57,182 nucleotides of DNA from an uncultured Oxalobacteraceae bacterium (GCA_946480015.1 CAMLIL010000030.1:1-57182); one strand, 5' to 3'; shown: positions 8,435 through 18,246, numbered from the stretch's first letter. Made by a program: numbers and translations. The notes: generated from the sequence alone by a model not told the origin.

Positions 8435-9850
8435 TTATGCGCCCTTCTGGAACAGCGCATAGAACAAACCGTCGTGATCGTGCTCGATTGCGCCTGTCGC
8501 AATCGACGGCAGCAGCTGCCCCGGTGCCTCCAGCCGGATGGCGTTGTGGCGCGCCGCAAATGCGGCGGCCTGGGCCTCGGATTCCTGAGGCCAGATCGAA
8601 CATGTCACGAACAGCAATTTACCATTGGGCCGCAGCATCTGCCAAAGGTTGTCGAGAATTTTGCCCGAAAGTGTTGCAAGTTGGAGCGTGTCGCCCTTGC
8701 GCCGCAGCCAGCGGATGTCGGGGTGGCGCCGCACGATGCCCGAGGCGGTGCACGGCACGTCGGCCAGGATCCGGTCGAACTGCTCGCCGTCCCACCAGAC
8801 CCGGGTCTGGGCCTCGAAGGCCTTGAGGGTGGCGCCAAGGCCAAGGCGCGCGAGGTTTTCCTCGACCCGCACCAGGCGTTTGGGATCGGCGTCGATGGCG
8901 GTCAGCTGCACGTCGGCCAGTTCAAGAATATGGCCGGTCTTGCCGCCCGGCGCCGCGCAGGCGTCCAGCACGCGCATGCCGTCGCGCACATCGAGCAGGG
9001 GCGCGGCCAGCTGGGCCGCCGCATCCTGCACCGAGCAGTAGCCCTGATCGAAGCGCGGGATGGCGGCCACGCCGACCGCTTTGTCCAGGCGCAGCGCTAC
9101 CGGGCCGATCTGGCGCGCCGCGATGCCGGCCTCGGCCAGCATGTTCAGATACTCGGCCACGCTGGTCTTGCGCGTATTGACGCGCAGGGTCAGCGGCGGC
9201 TGCGCATTGCCGGCGTTGAGGATATCCTGCCACGCCGCCGGCCAGGCCAGGCGCACCGAATCGATCCACCACTGCGGATAGTTCCACTGCGCGCTGGCCT
9301 GCTTGAGGGCGGCCGCCAGCAGCTCGGCGCGCTCGCGCAGAAAGCGCCGCAGCACGGCGTTGACCATCCCCTTGGCGTGCGCCAGGTCGGGATGGGCCGC
9401 GGCCGCGGTGACGGCCTGGTCGACCACGGTGAATTCCTCGTACGGCGCCACGTCCGGCGGCGTATCCATCAGCGCCAGCGCGCAGCACAGCAGCGCCGCC
9501 AGCATGGGCGGCTCGGGCGCCTTGGACGTCATCAAGCCCAGCAAGGCTTCGCTGCGGCCCAGCTGGCGCATGGCGCGGTAGGCGATGTCCTGGATCGCGC
9601 CGCGCGTCTGCGGCCCGGCCGCCATCACGCCGAACGCGGTTGTCAGGGCCTGCGGCAGCGTGGTGCCGCCCTTGACCTGGGCGACCGCATTGGCCGCGCC
9701 GAGCAGACCCAGCGCCAGCGAATCGGCCTTCAGATCGGGCCGGTAGCCCGGCTGCAGCACCGGCTTGAGCTCATAACTGGGGCGCACCCGCGGGGCGGCG
9801 CGCTTGGCTGCGGCAGGCTTGATGGACAGCGTCGGGCGCTTGGCGGTCAT
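8435..9850 (-). CDS. rsmB: 16S rRNA (cytosine-967-C5)-methyltransferase
   Basis: 471 residues. The N-terminal part (about 50-175) is a NusB-like RNA-binding domain; the C-terminal part is a Rossmann methyltransferase with the SAM motif DACAAPGGKTGHILEL, the PC motif in DVPCTASGIVRRHPDIRWLR and the TC motif in FVTCSIWPQESEAQ, which carry the two cysteines used by m5C methyltransferases. The frame is open to 10033, but ATG 9850 (MTAKRPTL) follows a TACAAT -10 at 9885-9890 by a sensible leader, so the longer version is rejected. First gene of the minus-strand operon rsmB-DUF4390-ntrY-ntrX-like. Confidence 0.94.
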   Translation of the reverse strand: MTAKRPTLSIKPAAAKRAAPRVRPSYELKPVLQPGYRPDLKADSLALGLLGAANAVAQVKGGTTLPQALTTAFGVMAAGPQTRGAIQDIAYRAMRQLGRSEALLGLMTSKAPEPPMLAALLCCALALMDTPPDVAPYEEFTVVDQAVTAAAAHPDLAHAKGMVNAVLRRFLRERAELLAAALKQASAQWNYPQWWIDSVRLAWPAAWQDILNAGNAQPPLTLRVNTRKTSVAEYLNMLAEAGIAARQIGPVALRLDKAVGVAAIPRFDQGYCSVQDAAAQLAAPLLDVRDGMRVLDACAAPGGKTGHILELADVQLTAIDADPKRLVRVEENLARLGLGATLKAFEAQTRVWWDGEQFDRILADVPCTASGIVRRHPDIRWLRRKGDTLQLATLSGKILDNLWQMLRPNGKLLFVTCSIWPQESEAQAAAFAARHNAIRLEAPGQLLPSIATGAIEHDHDGLFYALFQKGA

Positions 9851-9884
9851 GGGCGACTCTTGAAAGGTTTTTAATGAAGGCGCA

Positions 9885-9890
9885 ATTGTA
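9885..9890 (-). promoter_or_regulatory. Probable rsmB -10 element
   Basis: TACAAT on the minus strand, 34 bases upstream of the chosen rsmB ATG. The -35 region is poor, so this is a moderate call. Confidence 0.4.
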
Positions 9891-9961
9891 CCGGGTCCGC
9901 CATGCAGCATGCTTAAACTGCGCTTGCGGCGAAAACGCCCCCGGCGCGGCATGCCCGGGCG

Positions 9962-9990
9962 TGTTCCGGGACGGCTCAAACCAGTATAAT
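9962..9990 (+). promoter_or_regulatory. Probable argS promoter
   Basis: A perfect TATAAT lies at 9985-9990, 81 bases before the argS ATG. The matching -35 is weak (TGTTCC at 9962-9967, 17-base spacer). It is the only consensus -10 on this strand in the rsmB-argS divergent region. Confidence 0.5.
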
Positions 9991-10070
9991 GGGGCCAGTT
10001 TGCGCGCCAAACGCGCGCGCGCCGCACCGGCATTCACACTCTTTACCGCGCTTTTTTTCCGCTACCGCTC

Positions 10071-11777
10071 ATGCTCGCATCACAGAAACAAGACATCGCC
10101 GCCCTGCTCCAGGACGCCCTCGCCCAAGCCGCTGCCGGGGCCACGCTGCCCGCCGTCGTCCTCGAGCGTCCGCGCGACCCGGCGCACGGCGACATCGCCT
10201 GCAATATCGCGATGCAGCTGGCCAAGCAGCTGGGCACCAACCCGCGCGCACTGGCCACGGCCATCGTCGGGGCCCTCAACGCCAACCCGGCCGCCAGGGG
10301 CCTGATCGACAGCGCCGAGATCGCCGGACCGGGCTTCATCAACCTGCGCGTGGCCGCCAGCGCCAAGCAGGCGGTGGTCAAGGCCGTGCTGGAAGAGCGC
10401 GCGCAGTTCGGGCGCGGCAGCGCCGGCGAGGGCAAGCAGGTCATCATCGAATTCGTCTCGGCCAATCCGACCGGCCCGCTGCACGTCGGCCACGGCCGCC
10501 AGGCCGCGCTGGGCGACGCCCTGTCGGCCCTGTTCGAGTCGCAAGGCTACCGCGTCACGCGCGAGTTCTATTACAACGACGCCGGCGTGCAGATCGCCAC
10601 CCTGGCCAATTCCGTGCAGGCGCGCGCCAAAGGGCTCAAGCCGGGCGACGCCGCCTGGCCCGAGTCGGCCTACAACGGCGACTACATCGCCGACATCGCC
10701 GCCGACTACCTGGCCGGCAAAACGGTGGCGGCCAGCGACGGCCAGCCGGCCACGGCCAGCGGCAATGTGGACGACATCGAATCGATCCGCGCCTTCGCCG
10801 TCACCTACCTGCGCAACGAGCAGGACATCGACCTGCAAGCCTTCGGCGTCAAGTTCGACAACTACTACCTGGAGTCGTCGCTGTACGCCGACGGCAAGGT
10901 CGAGCAGGCGGTGCAGACCCTGATCGAGCACGGCAAGACCTACGAACAGGAAGGCGCGCTGTGGCTGCGCACCACCGACTACGGCGACGACAAGGACCGC
11001 GTGATGCGCAAGTCCGACGGCACCTTCACCTATTTCGTGCCGGACGTGGCTTACCACATCGTCAAATGGCAGCGCGGCTTCAGCCAGGCCATCAACGTGC
11101 AGGGCAGCGACCATCACGGCACCATCGCGCGCGTGCGGGCGGGCCTGCAGGCGGTCGAACAGGGCATTCCGCAAGGCTACCCGGACTACGTGCTGCACAA
11201 GATGGTCACCGTGATGAAAGACGGCGAAGAGGTCAAGATCTCCAAGCGCGCCGGCTCCTACGTCACCGTGCGCGACCTGATCGAATGGTCCGGCGGCGGC
11301 GACATCGTGCGCGGACGCGATGCCGTGCGCTTCTTCCTCATCTCGCGCAAGGCCGATACCGAATTCGTGTTCGACGTCGACGTCGCGCTCAAGACCTCGG
11401 ACGAAAATCCGGTGTATTACGTGCAGTACGCGCATGCCCGCATCTGCCGCATGCTCGAACAATTCACCGGCGACGAGGCAGCGCTGGCCAGTGTCGACCT
11501 GGCGCCGCTGACCGCGCCGAGCGAAATGCACCTGCTGGCCACTTTGGCCGCCTACCCGGAAGCGCTGGCGCGCGCCCAGGCCGAACTCGGCCCGCACCAG
11601 ATCGCCTTCTACCTGCGCGAACTGGCCGCAGCCCTGCACAGCTTCTACTTTGCCGAGCGGGTGCTGGTCGACGACGAGCGGCTCAAGCTGGCGCGTATCG
11701 CGCTGATGGTCGCCACCCGCCAGGTGCTGCGCAACGGTCTGGCCCTGATCGGCGTTTCGGCGCCCAACCAGATGTGA
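10071..11777 (+). CDS. argS: Arginyl-tRNA synthetase
   Basis: 568 residues, class I synthetase. The N-terminal Add1 tRNA-binding domain spans about 1-100; the HIGH signature appears as HVGH at 138-141, preceded by VSANPTGPL; the KMSKS-like loop is [11 protein letters not shown]; the C-terminal DALR anticodon-binding domain ends ...[11 protein letters not shown]. It charges tRNA-Arg with arginine. It heads the plus-strand run argS-SPOR-dsbA-SDR-birA-coaX-SPOR, with the next start 8 bases after its stop codon. Confidence 0.97.
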   Translation: MLASQKQDIAALLQDALAQAAAGATLPAVVLERPRDPAHGDIACNIAMQLAKQLGTNPRALATAIVGALNANPAARGLIDSAEIAGPGFINLRVAASAKQAVVKAVLEERAQFGRGSAGEGKQVIIEFVSANPTGPLHVGHGRQAALGDALSALFESQGYRVTREFYYNDAGVQIATLANSVQARAKGLKPGDAAWPESAYNGDYIADIAADYLAGKTVAASDGQPATASGNVDDIESIRAFAVTYLRNEQDIDLQAFGVKFDNYYLESSLYADGKVEQAVQTLIEHGKTYEQEGALWLRTTDYGDDKDRVMRKSDGTFTYFVPDVAYHIVKWQRGFSQAINVQGSDHHGTIARVRAGLQAVEQGIPQGYPDYVLHKMVTVMKDGEEVKISKRAGSYVTVRDLIEWSGGGDIVRGRDAVRFFLISRKADTEFVFDVDVALKTSDENPVYYVQYAHARICRMLEQFTGDEAALASVDLAPLTAPSEMHLLATLAAYPEALARAQAELGPHQIAFYLRELAAALHSFYFAERVLVDDERLKLARIALMVATRQVLRNGLALIGVSAPNQM

Positions 11778-11785
11778 AGTCGTTT

Positions 11786-12442
11786 ATGGTCTCGTCCAAA
11801 CTCTCCCTGCGCCGCCAGCGCGGCAATACCCTGACCGGCATCATCATCGGCCTGATCATGGGCCTGGCGATTGCCGTCGTCGTGGCCCTGGTGATCACCA
11901 AGGGTTCGTCCCCGTTCACCGACAAGGGCGGCAAGCCCGGCAAGATGGGCGAGCCGACCGCCGGGCAGGCGGCCGACCCGAACAAGCCGATGTACGCCAA
12001 CAAGGAAGCCGCGCGCGCCGCCAACAAGCAGATTGTCGACAAGCAGTCCGCCGCGCTTGAAAAGGCGCAGCAGGCCGAAGCCGATCCGCTGGGCGCGGCG
12101 ATTGCCGCGATGAAGACCACCGAAGCGAAGCCGGCGGCACCGGCGGCGCCAGCAGCGGCGCCCGCGCCGGCAGCGGCACCGGCAGCGGCCGCCGATGGCG
12201 AAGACAAGGTCATCTACTACCTGCAGGCCGGCGCCTTCCGCGAACTGGCGGACGCCGAAAACACCCGCGCCAAGCTGGCCCTGCTCGGCTTCGAAGCGGC
12301 CATCAGCGACCGCACCACCGACGCCGGCGTGCTGCACCGCGTGCGTGTCGGCCCGTATCCGCAGGCCGAAGCGATGAACAGGGCGCGCGCCAAGCTGCAG
12401 GGCAGCGGCATCGATGTGGCGATCGTGCGCAATCAAAAATAA
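11786..12442 (+). CDS. FtsN-like SPOR domain membrane protein
   Basis: 218 residues: short cytoplasmic basic N-terminus (SLRRQRGNT), a single membrane helix (about 17-40), an alanine/proline-rich periplasmic linker (about 100-140) and a C-terminal SPOR domain (about 145-216; YYLQAGAFRELADAENTRAKLALLGF ... VRVGPYPQAEAMNRARAKLQ). SPOR domains bind denuded septal peptidoglycan, so a cell-division role like FtsN is likely. The ATG at 11786 begins 8 bases after argS. The frame is open far upstream across argS in another phase, which is not real. Confidence 0.9.
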   Translation: MVSSKLSLRRQRGNTLTGIIIGLIMGLAIAVVVALVITKGSSPFTDKGGKPGKMGEPTAGQAADPNKPMYANKEAARAANKQIVDKQSAALEKAQQAEADPLGAAIAAMKTTEAKPAAPAAPAAAPAPAAAPAAAADGEDKVIYYLQAGAFRELADAENTRAKLALLGFEAAISDRTTDAGVLHRVRVGPYPQAEAMNRARAKLQGSGIDVAIVRNQK

Positions 12443-12457
12443 CCTAACGAGGCTCAA

Positions 12458-13129
12458 ATGCGAAAACTGCTTGGCTATCTCAGCGCCCTGACCCTGTGCG
12501 CTTTCACCGCCGGAGCCGGTGCGGCCCCCGCCAATCCGCAAAACGGCGTCGAGTACATGACGCTGCCGGAGATCCAGAACACCGACTCAGGCAAGAAAGT
12601 CGAAGTCACCGAGTTCTTCGCCTACTACTGCCCGCACTGCAACGCCTTTGAGCCAATGCTGTCGGCCTGGGTCAAAAAGCAAGGCGACAATATCGTCTTC
12701 AAACGGGTGCACGTGCCGCGCGACGCCAGCGTGGCGCCGCAGCAGCGCCTGTTCTTCACGCTGGAGGCCATGGGCCTGCTGCCGCAATACCACGAGCGGG
12801 TGTTCGCCGCCATGCACGGCCAAGACCGCCAGCGCCTCAACAGCGACGAACTGGTATTCGACTGGGCCGCCAAGGCCGGCATCGACCGCGCCAAATTCAT
12901 CGACGTCTACCGGTCCTTCGGCGTCACGGCGCGCGTGCACCGCGCCGACGCCATGATGGTGGCCTACAAAGTCGACAGCTGGCCGATGCTGGCCGTGGCC
13001 GGCCACTACCTGACCTCGCCCTACCTGGCTGGCCAGGGCAGCAAGGGTTCCAGCGAAGCCGAACAGCAGCAGGCCGCGCTGAGCGTGCTCGACTTCCTGG
13101 TCGCCAAGGCGAAAGCGGAACAGAAGTAG
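12458..13129 (+). CDS. dsbA: Thiol:disulfide interchange protein DsbA
   Basis: 223 residues with an N-terminal signal peptide (about 1-22, ending AGAGA) and a thioredoxin fold holding the DsbA active site CPHC at 58-61 (FFAYYCPHCNAFEP). The cis-Pro loop is in SWPMLAVAG. It oxidises cysteines of exported proteins in the periplasm and is re-oxidised by DsbB (not in this window). It is 15 bases downstream of the SPOR gene and 18 bases upstream of the SDR gene. Confidence 0.95.
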   Translation: MRKLLGYLSALTLCAFTAGAGAAPANPQNGVEYMTLPEIQNTDSGKKVEVTEFFAYYCPHCNAFEPMLSAWVKKQGDNIVFKRVHVPRDASVAPQQRLFFTLEAMGLLPQYHERVFAAMHGQDRQRLNSDELVFDWAAKAGIDRAKFIDVYRSFGVTARVHRADAMMVAYKVDSWPMLAVAGHYLTSPYLAGQGSKGSSEAEQQQAALSVLDFLVAKAKAEQK

Positions 13130-13147
13130 CATGCGGACGCGCCGCCG

Positions 13148-13921
13148 ATGACCCGGGTGTTTATCACTGGCGCCTCGTCCGGCATCGGCGCCGCGCTGGC
13201 GCGCGAATACGCGGCCCAGGGCGCCTCCATCGGTCTGGTGGCGCGCCGCCATGAAGTGCTGGCCGAACTGGCCGCGCAGCTGCCGCATCCCGGGCGCCAC
13301 ACCGTGTACCCGCTCGACGTCACCGATCATCGCGCGCTTGCGCTCGCCGCGGCCGACTTCATCGCCCGCCACGGCGGCGCCGACATCGTCATCGCCAACG
13401 CCGGCATCTCGCACGGCACCCTCACCGAACATCCCGAGGACCAGGCCGTATTCGAGGCCATCCTGGCCACCAACGTCAACGCCACCTACGCCACGTTCGC
13501 GCCCTTCATCGCCGCCATGAAACAGCAGGACGGACCGCGCCGGCTGGTCGGCATCGGCAGCGTGGCCGGCGTGCGCGGGCTGCCCGGCGCCGGCGCCTAC
13601 AGCGCCTCGAAAGCGGCGGTACGCTGCTACTGCGAATCGCTGCGGCTGGAGATGAAACCGCACGGCATCCAGGTAGTGACGATCGCCCCCGGCTACATCG
13701 ACACGCCGATGACCAGCAAGAACCCCTACCCGATGCCCTTCCTGATGCCGGCCGACCGTTTCGCAAGGCGCGCCGTCAAGGCCATCGCCGCCGGCGACAG
13801 CTACCGCGTGATTCCGTGGCAGATGGGCGCGGTCGCCAAACTGCTGCGCGCCCTGCCCAATACCCTGTACGACCTGGCGTTCGCACGCGCGCCGCACAAG
13901 CCGCGCCAGGCCAAGCCATGA
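13148..13921 (+). CDS. Short-chain dehydrogenase/reductase
   Basis: 257 residues. Classical SDR: NAD(P)-binding TGASSGIG at 7-14, NAG motif (IANAGIS), catalytic S138, Y151 and K155 (YSASK). A basic pair after the second beta strand (ARRHE) suggests NADP(H). The substrate is not predictable. The stop overlaps the birA ATG (ATGA at 13918-13921), so the two are translationally coupled, though a functional link is not evident. Confidence 0.9.
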   Translation: MTRVFITGASSGIGAALAREYAAQGASIGLVARRHEVLAELAAQLPHPGRHTVYPLDVTDHRALALAAADFIARHGGADIVIANAGISHGTLTEHPEDQAVFEAILATNVNATYATFAPFIAAMKQQDGPRRLVGIGSVAGVRGLPGAGAYSASKAAVRCYCESLRLEMKPHGIQVVTIAPGYIDTPMTSKNPYPMPFLMPADRFARRAVKAIAAGDSYRVIPWQMGAVAKLLRALPNTLYDLAFARAPHKPRQAKP

Positions 13922-14688
13922 ACCCCGCGCGCATCGCCGGGCGCAGCCGCGCCGCCGTCGAAGTCGACATCGAAGTCGTCCAGGAAACCGGCTCGACCAA
14001 CGCCGACCTGCTGGCGCGCGCGGCCACGCTGGCGCGCCCGCTGCTGCTGGTGGCCGAACACCAGCTGGCCGGACGCGGCCGGGCCGGGCGCAGCTGGCTG
14101 TCCGAAGCCGGCGGCTCGCTTACCTTCTCGCTGGCCTGGCGCTTCGATGAAGGATTGGCGCGCATGGCCGGCCTGCCGCTGGCGCTTGGTGTGGCGATTG
14201 CCGACGCACTTGAAGCGCTGAACGTGCCCGTGCAGCTCAAGTGGCCAAACGATATCGAACGCGATGGCGCCAAGCTGGCCGGCATCCTGATCGAAACCGC
14301 CGGCGCCGGCAGCGCGGTGTGGGCGGTGATCGGCATCGGCATCAACCTCAGCCTGCCGGACCAGCTCGAACAGCGGATCGGCCGCCCGGTGGCCAACGCC
14401 GCCTGGCTGGCGCAAATGGACCGCGATATCCTGATGGCCGCCCTGCTCGACAGCCTGTGGCAAAGCCTGCGCGAATTCGAACGCGACGGCTTCGACGCCT
14501 TCCGCGAACGCTGGAACGCCCGCCACGCCTATCAGGGCAAGGCCGTGACGATTCTCGACGGCGGCGCCGTCCAGCACCAGGGCGTTGCCTGCGGCGTGGA
14601 CAGCGGCGGGCGACTGCTGATCGACGCCGGCGCCCAGCGGGTCGCCGTACTGGCCGGCGACGTGTCGCTGCGCAGTGTGGAGGCCTAG
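13918..14688 (+). CDS. birA: Biotin--[acetyl-CoA-carboxylase] ligase
   Basis: 256 residues from the ATG that overlaps the SDR stop codon; an earlier in-frame start would lie inside the SDR gene. The biotinyl-AMP binding motif is GRGRAGRSW at 52-60 (canonical GRGRRGRxW), KWPND lies at 108-112, and a C-terminal SH3-like domain ends the protein. It lacks the N-terminal winged-helix repressor domain of E. coli BirA, so it is a ligase only. It attaches biotin to the BCCP subunit of acetyl-CoA carboxylase. Next to coaX, another cofactor gene. Confidence 0.94.
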   Translation: MNPARIAGRSRAAVEVDIEVVQETGSTNADLLARAATLARPLLLVAEHQLAGRGRAGRSWLSEAGGSLTFSLAWRFDEGLARMAGLPLALGVAIADALEALNVPVQLKWPNDIERDGAKLAGILIETAGAGSAVWAVIGIGINLSLPDQLEQRIGRPVANAAWLAQMDRDILMAALLDSLWQSLREFERDGFDAFRERWNARHAYQGKAVTILDGGAVQHQGVACGVDSGGRLLIDAGAQRVAVLAGDVSLRSVEA

Positions 14689-14689
14689 C

Positions 14690-15439
14690 GTGCTGCTGCT
14701 GATCGACGCCGGCAACACCCGCATCAAATGGGCGGTCGCGCACCAGGGCGCGCAGCCGGGCGAATGGAGCGCCAGCGGCGCCGCCGGGCACGCCGAACTC
14801 AATCACCTGCCGGCCCAGTGGCGGCCATACAAGATCGACCGGGCCATCGTCGCCAACGTGGCCGGCCCCAAGCTGCGCGACCAGCTGCAGCTGATGATCC
14901 CGGCCGCATCGATCGACTGGTTCATGTCGCTGCCGCACCTGGACGGCATGCGCAATGCCTACCGCAATCCCGGCCAGCTCGGCTGCGACCGTTTCGCCGC
15001 GGCGCTCGGCGCGCGCACCCTGGAGCCGGGCCGCGCGCTGATCGTGGCCACCTGCGGCACCGCCACCACCATCGACGCGGTCAGCGCCGACGGCGTGTTC
15101 ATGGGCGGGATGATCCTGCCGGGCCTGGGTTTGATGAGCGCCGCGCTGGCGAAAAACACCGCGCAGCTGCCGCAGATCGACAGCACCCGCCTGCTGCCGG
15201 CCGGCTTTGCCGACAATACTGCCGATGCCATCGCCGCCGGCTGCATCGGTGCGCAGGCCGGCGCCATCGAGCGCGCCTGCCGTTTGCATGGCGACGCATT
15301 CTGCGTGCTGTCGGGGGGAGCGGCGCATCTGATCGCGCCAAGTCTGGCCGTGCCGCACCGTCTGGCCGATAATATCGTCCTGATCGGGCTGCACTCGAGC
15401 GCAGCGCATCAGCCATCACAAGGGAACGACCCGTGTTGA
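14690..15439 (+). CDS. coaX: Type III pantothenate kinase
   Basis: 249 residues from GTG 14690, which has GGAGG six bases upstream and lies 1 base after the birA stop codon. ASKHA-fold motifs: LLIDAGNTRIKW at the start (phosphate 1, D6), LGCDRFAAALGA, ATCGTATTIDAV (phosphate 2) and GGMILPGLGLM. It catalyses the first step of CoA synthesis (pantothenate phosphorylation), is not inhibited by CoA in this family, and usually needs a monovalent cation. Its end overlaps the following SPOR gene start. Confidence 0.95.
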   Translation: MLLLIDAGNTRIKWAVAHQGAQPGEWSASGAAGHAELNHLPAQWRPYKIDRAIVANVAGPKLRDQLQLMIPAASIDWFMSLPHLDGMRNAYRNPGQLGCDRFAAALGARTLEPGRALIVATCGTATTIDAVSADGVFMGGMILPGLGLMSAALAKNTAQLPQIDSTRLLPAGFADNTADAIAAGCIGAQAGAIERACRLHGDAFCVLSGGAAHLIAPSLAVPHRLADNIVLIGLHSSAAHQPSQGNDPC

Positions 15440-16107
15440 AATTCACATTCTGGGCTCTGCTGTCGGTCAACGTCCTGCTGCTGGCGTACGGCCAGGGCTT
15501 TCTGGGCAGCGTCAAAAGCGGTGAGCACGAACCGGCGCGCCTGAAAAATCAGCTCAACGCCACCCAGCTGGTGCTGGTTTCAGCCTCGCAGGCGGCCAAG
15601 GCCGCGCCAGTGGATCCGTCCAGGCCGGCGGCGCCCGCACCGGTGTTGGCCTGCGTGGAAATCGCCAGCGTGGCGCCAGGCGATGCGCGCCGCGTCGAAA
15701 GCCTGCTGGCGCCGCTGGACTTGGGCGAGCGCCAGGTGCGCGAGACCGTCTCCACGCCGGAAGTGACCAGCCACATCGTGTTCATTCCGCCGCAAGGCAG
15801 CAAGGAAGCGGCCGAACGCAAGGCCGCCGAACTGAAGAACCTGGGCGTGACCAACTACTTCATCATGAGCGACAGCACCACCATGAAGTGGGCGATTTCG
15901 CTGGGCGTGTTCAAATCGGAAGCGGCCGCCCAGACCTTGCTGGCGGCTTTGAAGGCGCAGGGGGTCAACAGCGCGCGCGTGGCCGGCCGGCCCAGCCAGG
16001 TCAGCAAGATCAGCTGGCGCCTGCGTGAACTCGATCCGGAAACCCGCGCCAAGGTCGACGCGGTACTGAACAAGCTGCCGCCGCACGATACGCGCAGCTG
16101 CAAATAG
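15433..16107 (+). CDS. SPOR domain protein
   Basis: 224 residues from GTG 15433, overlapping the coaX stop by 7 bases and preceded by AAGGGA. One N-terminal membrane helix (about 4-22), a linker, and a SPOR-like domain (about 115-195: FIPPQGSKEAAERKAAELKNLGV ... WAISLGVFKSEAAAQTLLAALKAQGV). Probably a periplasmic peptidoglycan-associated protein anchored in the inner membrane. The end is convergent with rlpA, 32 bases away, and no obvious terminator separates them. Confidence 0.85.
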   Translation: MLKFTFWALLSVNVLLLAYGQGFLGSVKSGEHEPARLKNQLNATQLVLVSASQAAKAAPVDPSRPAAPAPVLACVEIASVAPGDARRVESLLAPLDLGERQVRETVSTPEVTSHIVFIPPQGSKEAAERKAAELKNLGVTNYFIMSDSTTMKWAISLGVFKSEAAAQTLLAALKAQGVNSARVAGRPSQVSKISWRLRELDPETRAKVDAVLNKLPPHDTRSCK

Positions 16108-16139
16108 TCGTCGGTCCGCACAGTGGGCGAAACGACAGC

Positions 16140-17132
16140 TTAGCGGCGCACCACGATCGCCTTGATTTTCAATGCCGGGGGCACCTCGGCCGCCGCCTGC
16201 GCCGCCAGCAGGCGCGTTTCGAACGGGCCGCTGAACACGCGGTGCAGCGCCCCGCCCTCGACCACTTCCACCGCTCCGATCAAGGCGCCCGAACGCAACA
16301 GCTCGGTGCGCAGTTCGGCCGCTTTGTCGGCCCGGCTGAAGGCGCCCAGCTGCAGATAAAAGCTGCCCGCCACCGTCACCGGCGCGACCGTGGCCGCCGA
16401 ACTCTCGACTGGGCGCGTCTGGCTCGCCTCCGGCATATCGATGGCAAAGCCGCCCAGCACCGGCGCGTTCTCTGCGGGCGGCGCATTGCGGCGCGCCGCC
16501 GCCAGCGACTCCGGCTGGTCCGGCAGCACCCGTTCGACCAGCACTTCATGGCTGCCCTTGCCCAGCAGGCCAAGCTTGAGCGCGGCCGTGAACGACACGT
16601 CGATGACACGGTCGGAATGAAACGGCCCGCGGTCGTTGATGCGCACGACCACCGACTTGCCGCTCTCGACGCTGGTGATGCGCGCAAACGAAGGAATCGG
16701 CAAAGTCGGATGGGCCGCCGTCATCTTGTACATGTCGTAGATTTCGCCCGACGAAGTGCGCTGGCCATGGAACTTCTTGCCGTACCAGCTGCCAATGCCG
16801 CGCTGCGTGAACGGCTCATCGTTGATCAAGGGCGTATAGGTCTTGCCCAGCACGGTATAGGGGCGGTTCGCATGGCGCGCATACGGCTCGGCCTTGACCA
16901 CCGCATCGGGCACTTCCATCAGATTGGGCGGCGGATTATCGCCCGGACCGTCGTCCTGGTAGTAACCGCCCTTGCCCGAACCGGCGCGCGGCATGGGCGG
17001 CAAACCGGTATCGATTTTCGGATGGCGCGCAGCCTGCTCGCCCGGTCCCGGCATCGGCGGCATCGGCGTGTTCATGCTGCCGCAGGCGGTCAGCAGCGCC
17101 GCCACGGCGGCCAGGCAGAGACGGCGCATCAT
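16140..17132 (-). CDS. rlpA: Septal ring lytic transglycosylase RlpA
   Basis: 330 residues, lipoprotein: signal peptide with lipobox LTAC (C17). A double-psi beta-barrel domain (about 112-205) carries the catalytic-type residues: E in TSSGEIYD, H in AAHPTLP, and D in RINDRGPF. A C-terminal SPOR domain (about 250-330) targets denuded glycan. The start overlaps the rodA stop codon (ATGA, 17129-17132). RlpA cleaves peptidoglycan strands lacking stem peptides at the septum; here it closes the elongasome operon. Confidence 0.94.
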   Translation of the reverse strand: MMRRLCLAAVAALLTACGSMNTPMPPMPGPGEQAARHPKIDTGLPPMPRAGSGKGGYYQDDGPGDNPPPNLMEVPDAVVKAEPYARHANRPYTVLGKTYTPLINDEPFTQRGIGSWYGKKFHGQRTSSGEIYDMYKMTAAHPTLPIPSFARITSVESGKSVVVRINDRGPFHSDRVIDVSFTAALKLGLLGKGSHEVLVERVLPDQPESLAAARRNAPPAENAPVLGGFAIDMPEASQTRPVESSAATVAPVTVAGSFYLQLGAFSRADKAAELRTELLRSGALIGAVEVVEGGALHRVFSGPFETRLLAAQAAAEVPPALKIKAIVVRR

Positions 17133-18241
17133 GTCTGCACCAGCTTGCGGTGGCGTTGAATGCTCATCAAAATGCCGGTCGCCAAACCCAGCGTCATCAA
17201 GGCGGTACCGCCATAACTGATGAATGGCAGCGGCACCCCGACCACCGGCAGGATGCCGCTGACCATGCCCATGTTAATGAAAGCGAAGGTAAAAAAGATC
17301 ATGGTAATGGCGCCCGCCAGCAGGCGCGTAAAGAGGGACGGCGCATTGGCCGCGATCATCAGCCCGCGCCCGATCAGCAGCAGGTACAAAAACAGCAGCA
17401 CCAGAATGCCGACCAGCCCGAACTCTTCCGAATAGACCGAGAAGATGAAGTCGGTGGTGCGCTCCGGGATGAATTCCAGGTGCGCCTGGGTGCCCTTCAA
17501 AAAGCCTTTGCCCCACACGCCGCCCGAGCCGATCGCAATGGTCGACTGGATGATGTGAAAGCCCTTGCCGAGCGGGTCGGTGGTCGGGTCGATCAGGGTC
17601 AAGATGCGTTCTTTCTGATAGTCGTGCATCAGCGACCAGGCGATCGGCAGGCTGCCGGCCGCGCCCAGCACCAGCGCAATCAGCGCCTTCCACGACAGCC
17701 CGGCCAGGAAGATCACGTAAAAACCTGCCGCCAGCACCAGCAGCGACGTGCCGAGATCGGGCTGCTTCTGGATCAGGCCCACCGGAATGGCAAGCAGCAC
17801 CGCAGCGATCACGAAGGAGTGCCAGCGCAGCATGCCGGCGCGCTGCTGGAAGAACCAGGCCAGCATCAGTGGCATGGCGATCTTCATGATCTCGGACGGC
17901 TGGATATCGATCCCCACGTGCAGCCAGCGGCGCGCGCCCTTCTTGATGGTCCCGAACAGGAACACCGCCACCAGCAGGGTCACGCCGACCGTATAGATCG
18001 GCACCGCCAGCCGCATCAGCATCTGCGGCGGGGTGATCGCCGCCATCCACATGAATACGAAGGCCACCATGATGTTGCGGATCTGGCCTTCCACCCGCCC
18101 CGGGAAGTCGATCCCGGCCGAGTACAGCGTCACCAGGCTGGTGGACAGCAGCAGGAAGATGATCAGCGCCAGCGGGCCGTCGAACACCGTGATGTAGGGG
18201 CGTATGCGGCGCCACAGCGAACGTCTTTCGTTGATGCGCAT
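17129..18241 (-). CDS. rodA: Rod shape-determining SEDS glycosyltransferase RodA
   Basis: 370 residues with about ten membrane helices. SEDS family hallmarks: the long loop with RRWLHVGIDIQPSEIMKIAMPL, the QPDLGTS motif, and VYSEEFGLVGI near the end. It polymerises lipid II into glycan strands during side-wall growth, working with PBP2 encoded 5 bases upstream. Confidence 0.96.
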   Translation of the reverse strand: MRINERRSLWRRIRPYITVFDGPLALIIFLLLSTSLVTLYSAGIDFPGRVEGQIRNIMVAFVFMWMAAITPPQMLMRLAVPIYTVGVTLLVAVFLFGTIKKGARRWLHVGIDIQPSEIMKIAMPLMLAWFFQQRAGMLRWHSFVIAAVLLAIPVGLIQKQPDLGTSLLVLAAGFYVIFLAGLSWKALIALVLGAAGSLPIAWSLMHDYQKERILTLIDPTTDPLGKGFHIIQSTIAIGSGGVWGKGFLKGTQAHLEFIPERTTDFIFSVYSEEFGLVGILVLLFLYLLLIGRGLMIAANAPSLFTRLLAGAITMIFFTFAFINMGMVSGILPVVGVPLPFISYGGTALMTLGLATGILMSIQRHRKLVQT

Positions 18242-18246
18242 GGCGG

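Noticed and set aside
5622..8462. Very long open frame (over 900 codons) on the strand opposite ntrY/DUF4390
   Set aside because: Composition is Arg/His/Gln-rich with no domain, and the opposite strand encodes complete known proteins. It is a by-product of GC-rich third positions.
9989..11785. Long frame through argS continuous with the SPOR protein, suggesting a fusion
   Set aside because: The argS region in that frame is low-complexity Arg-rich; the SPOR protein begins at ATG 11786 after the argS stop codon.
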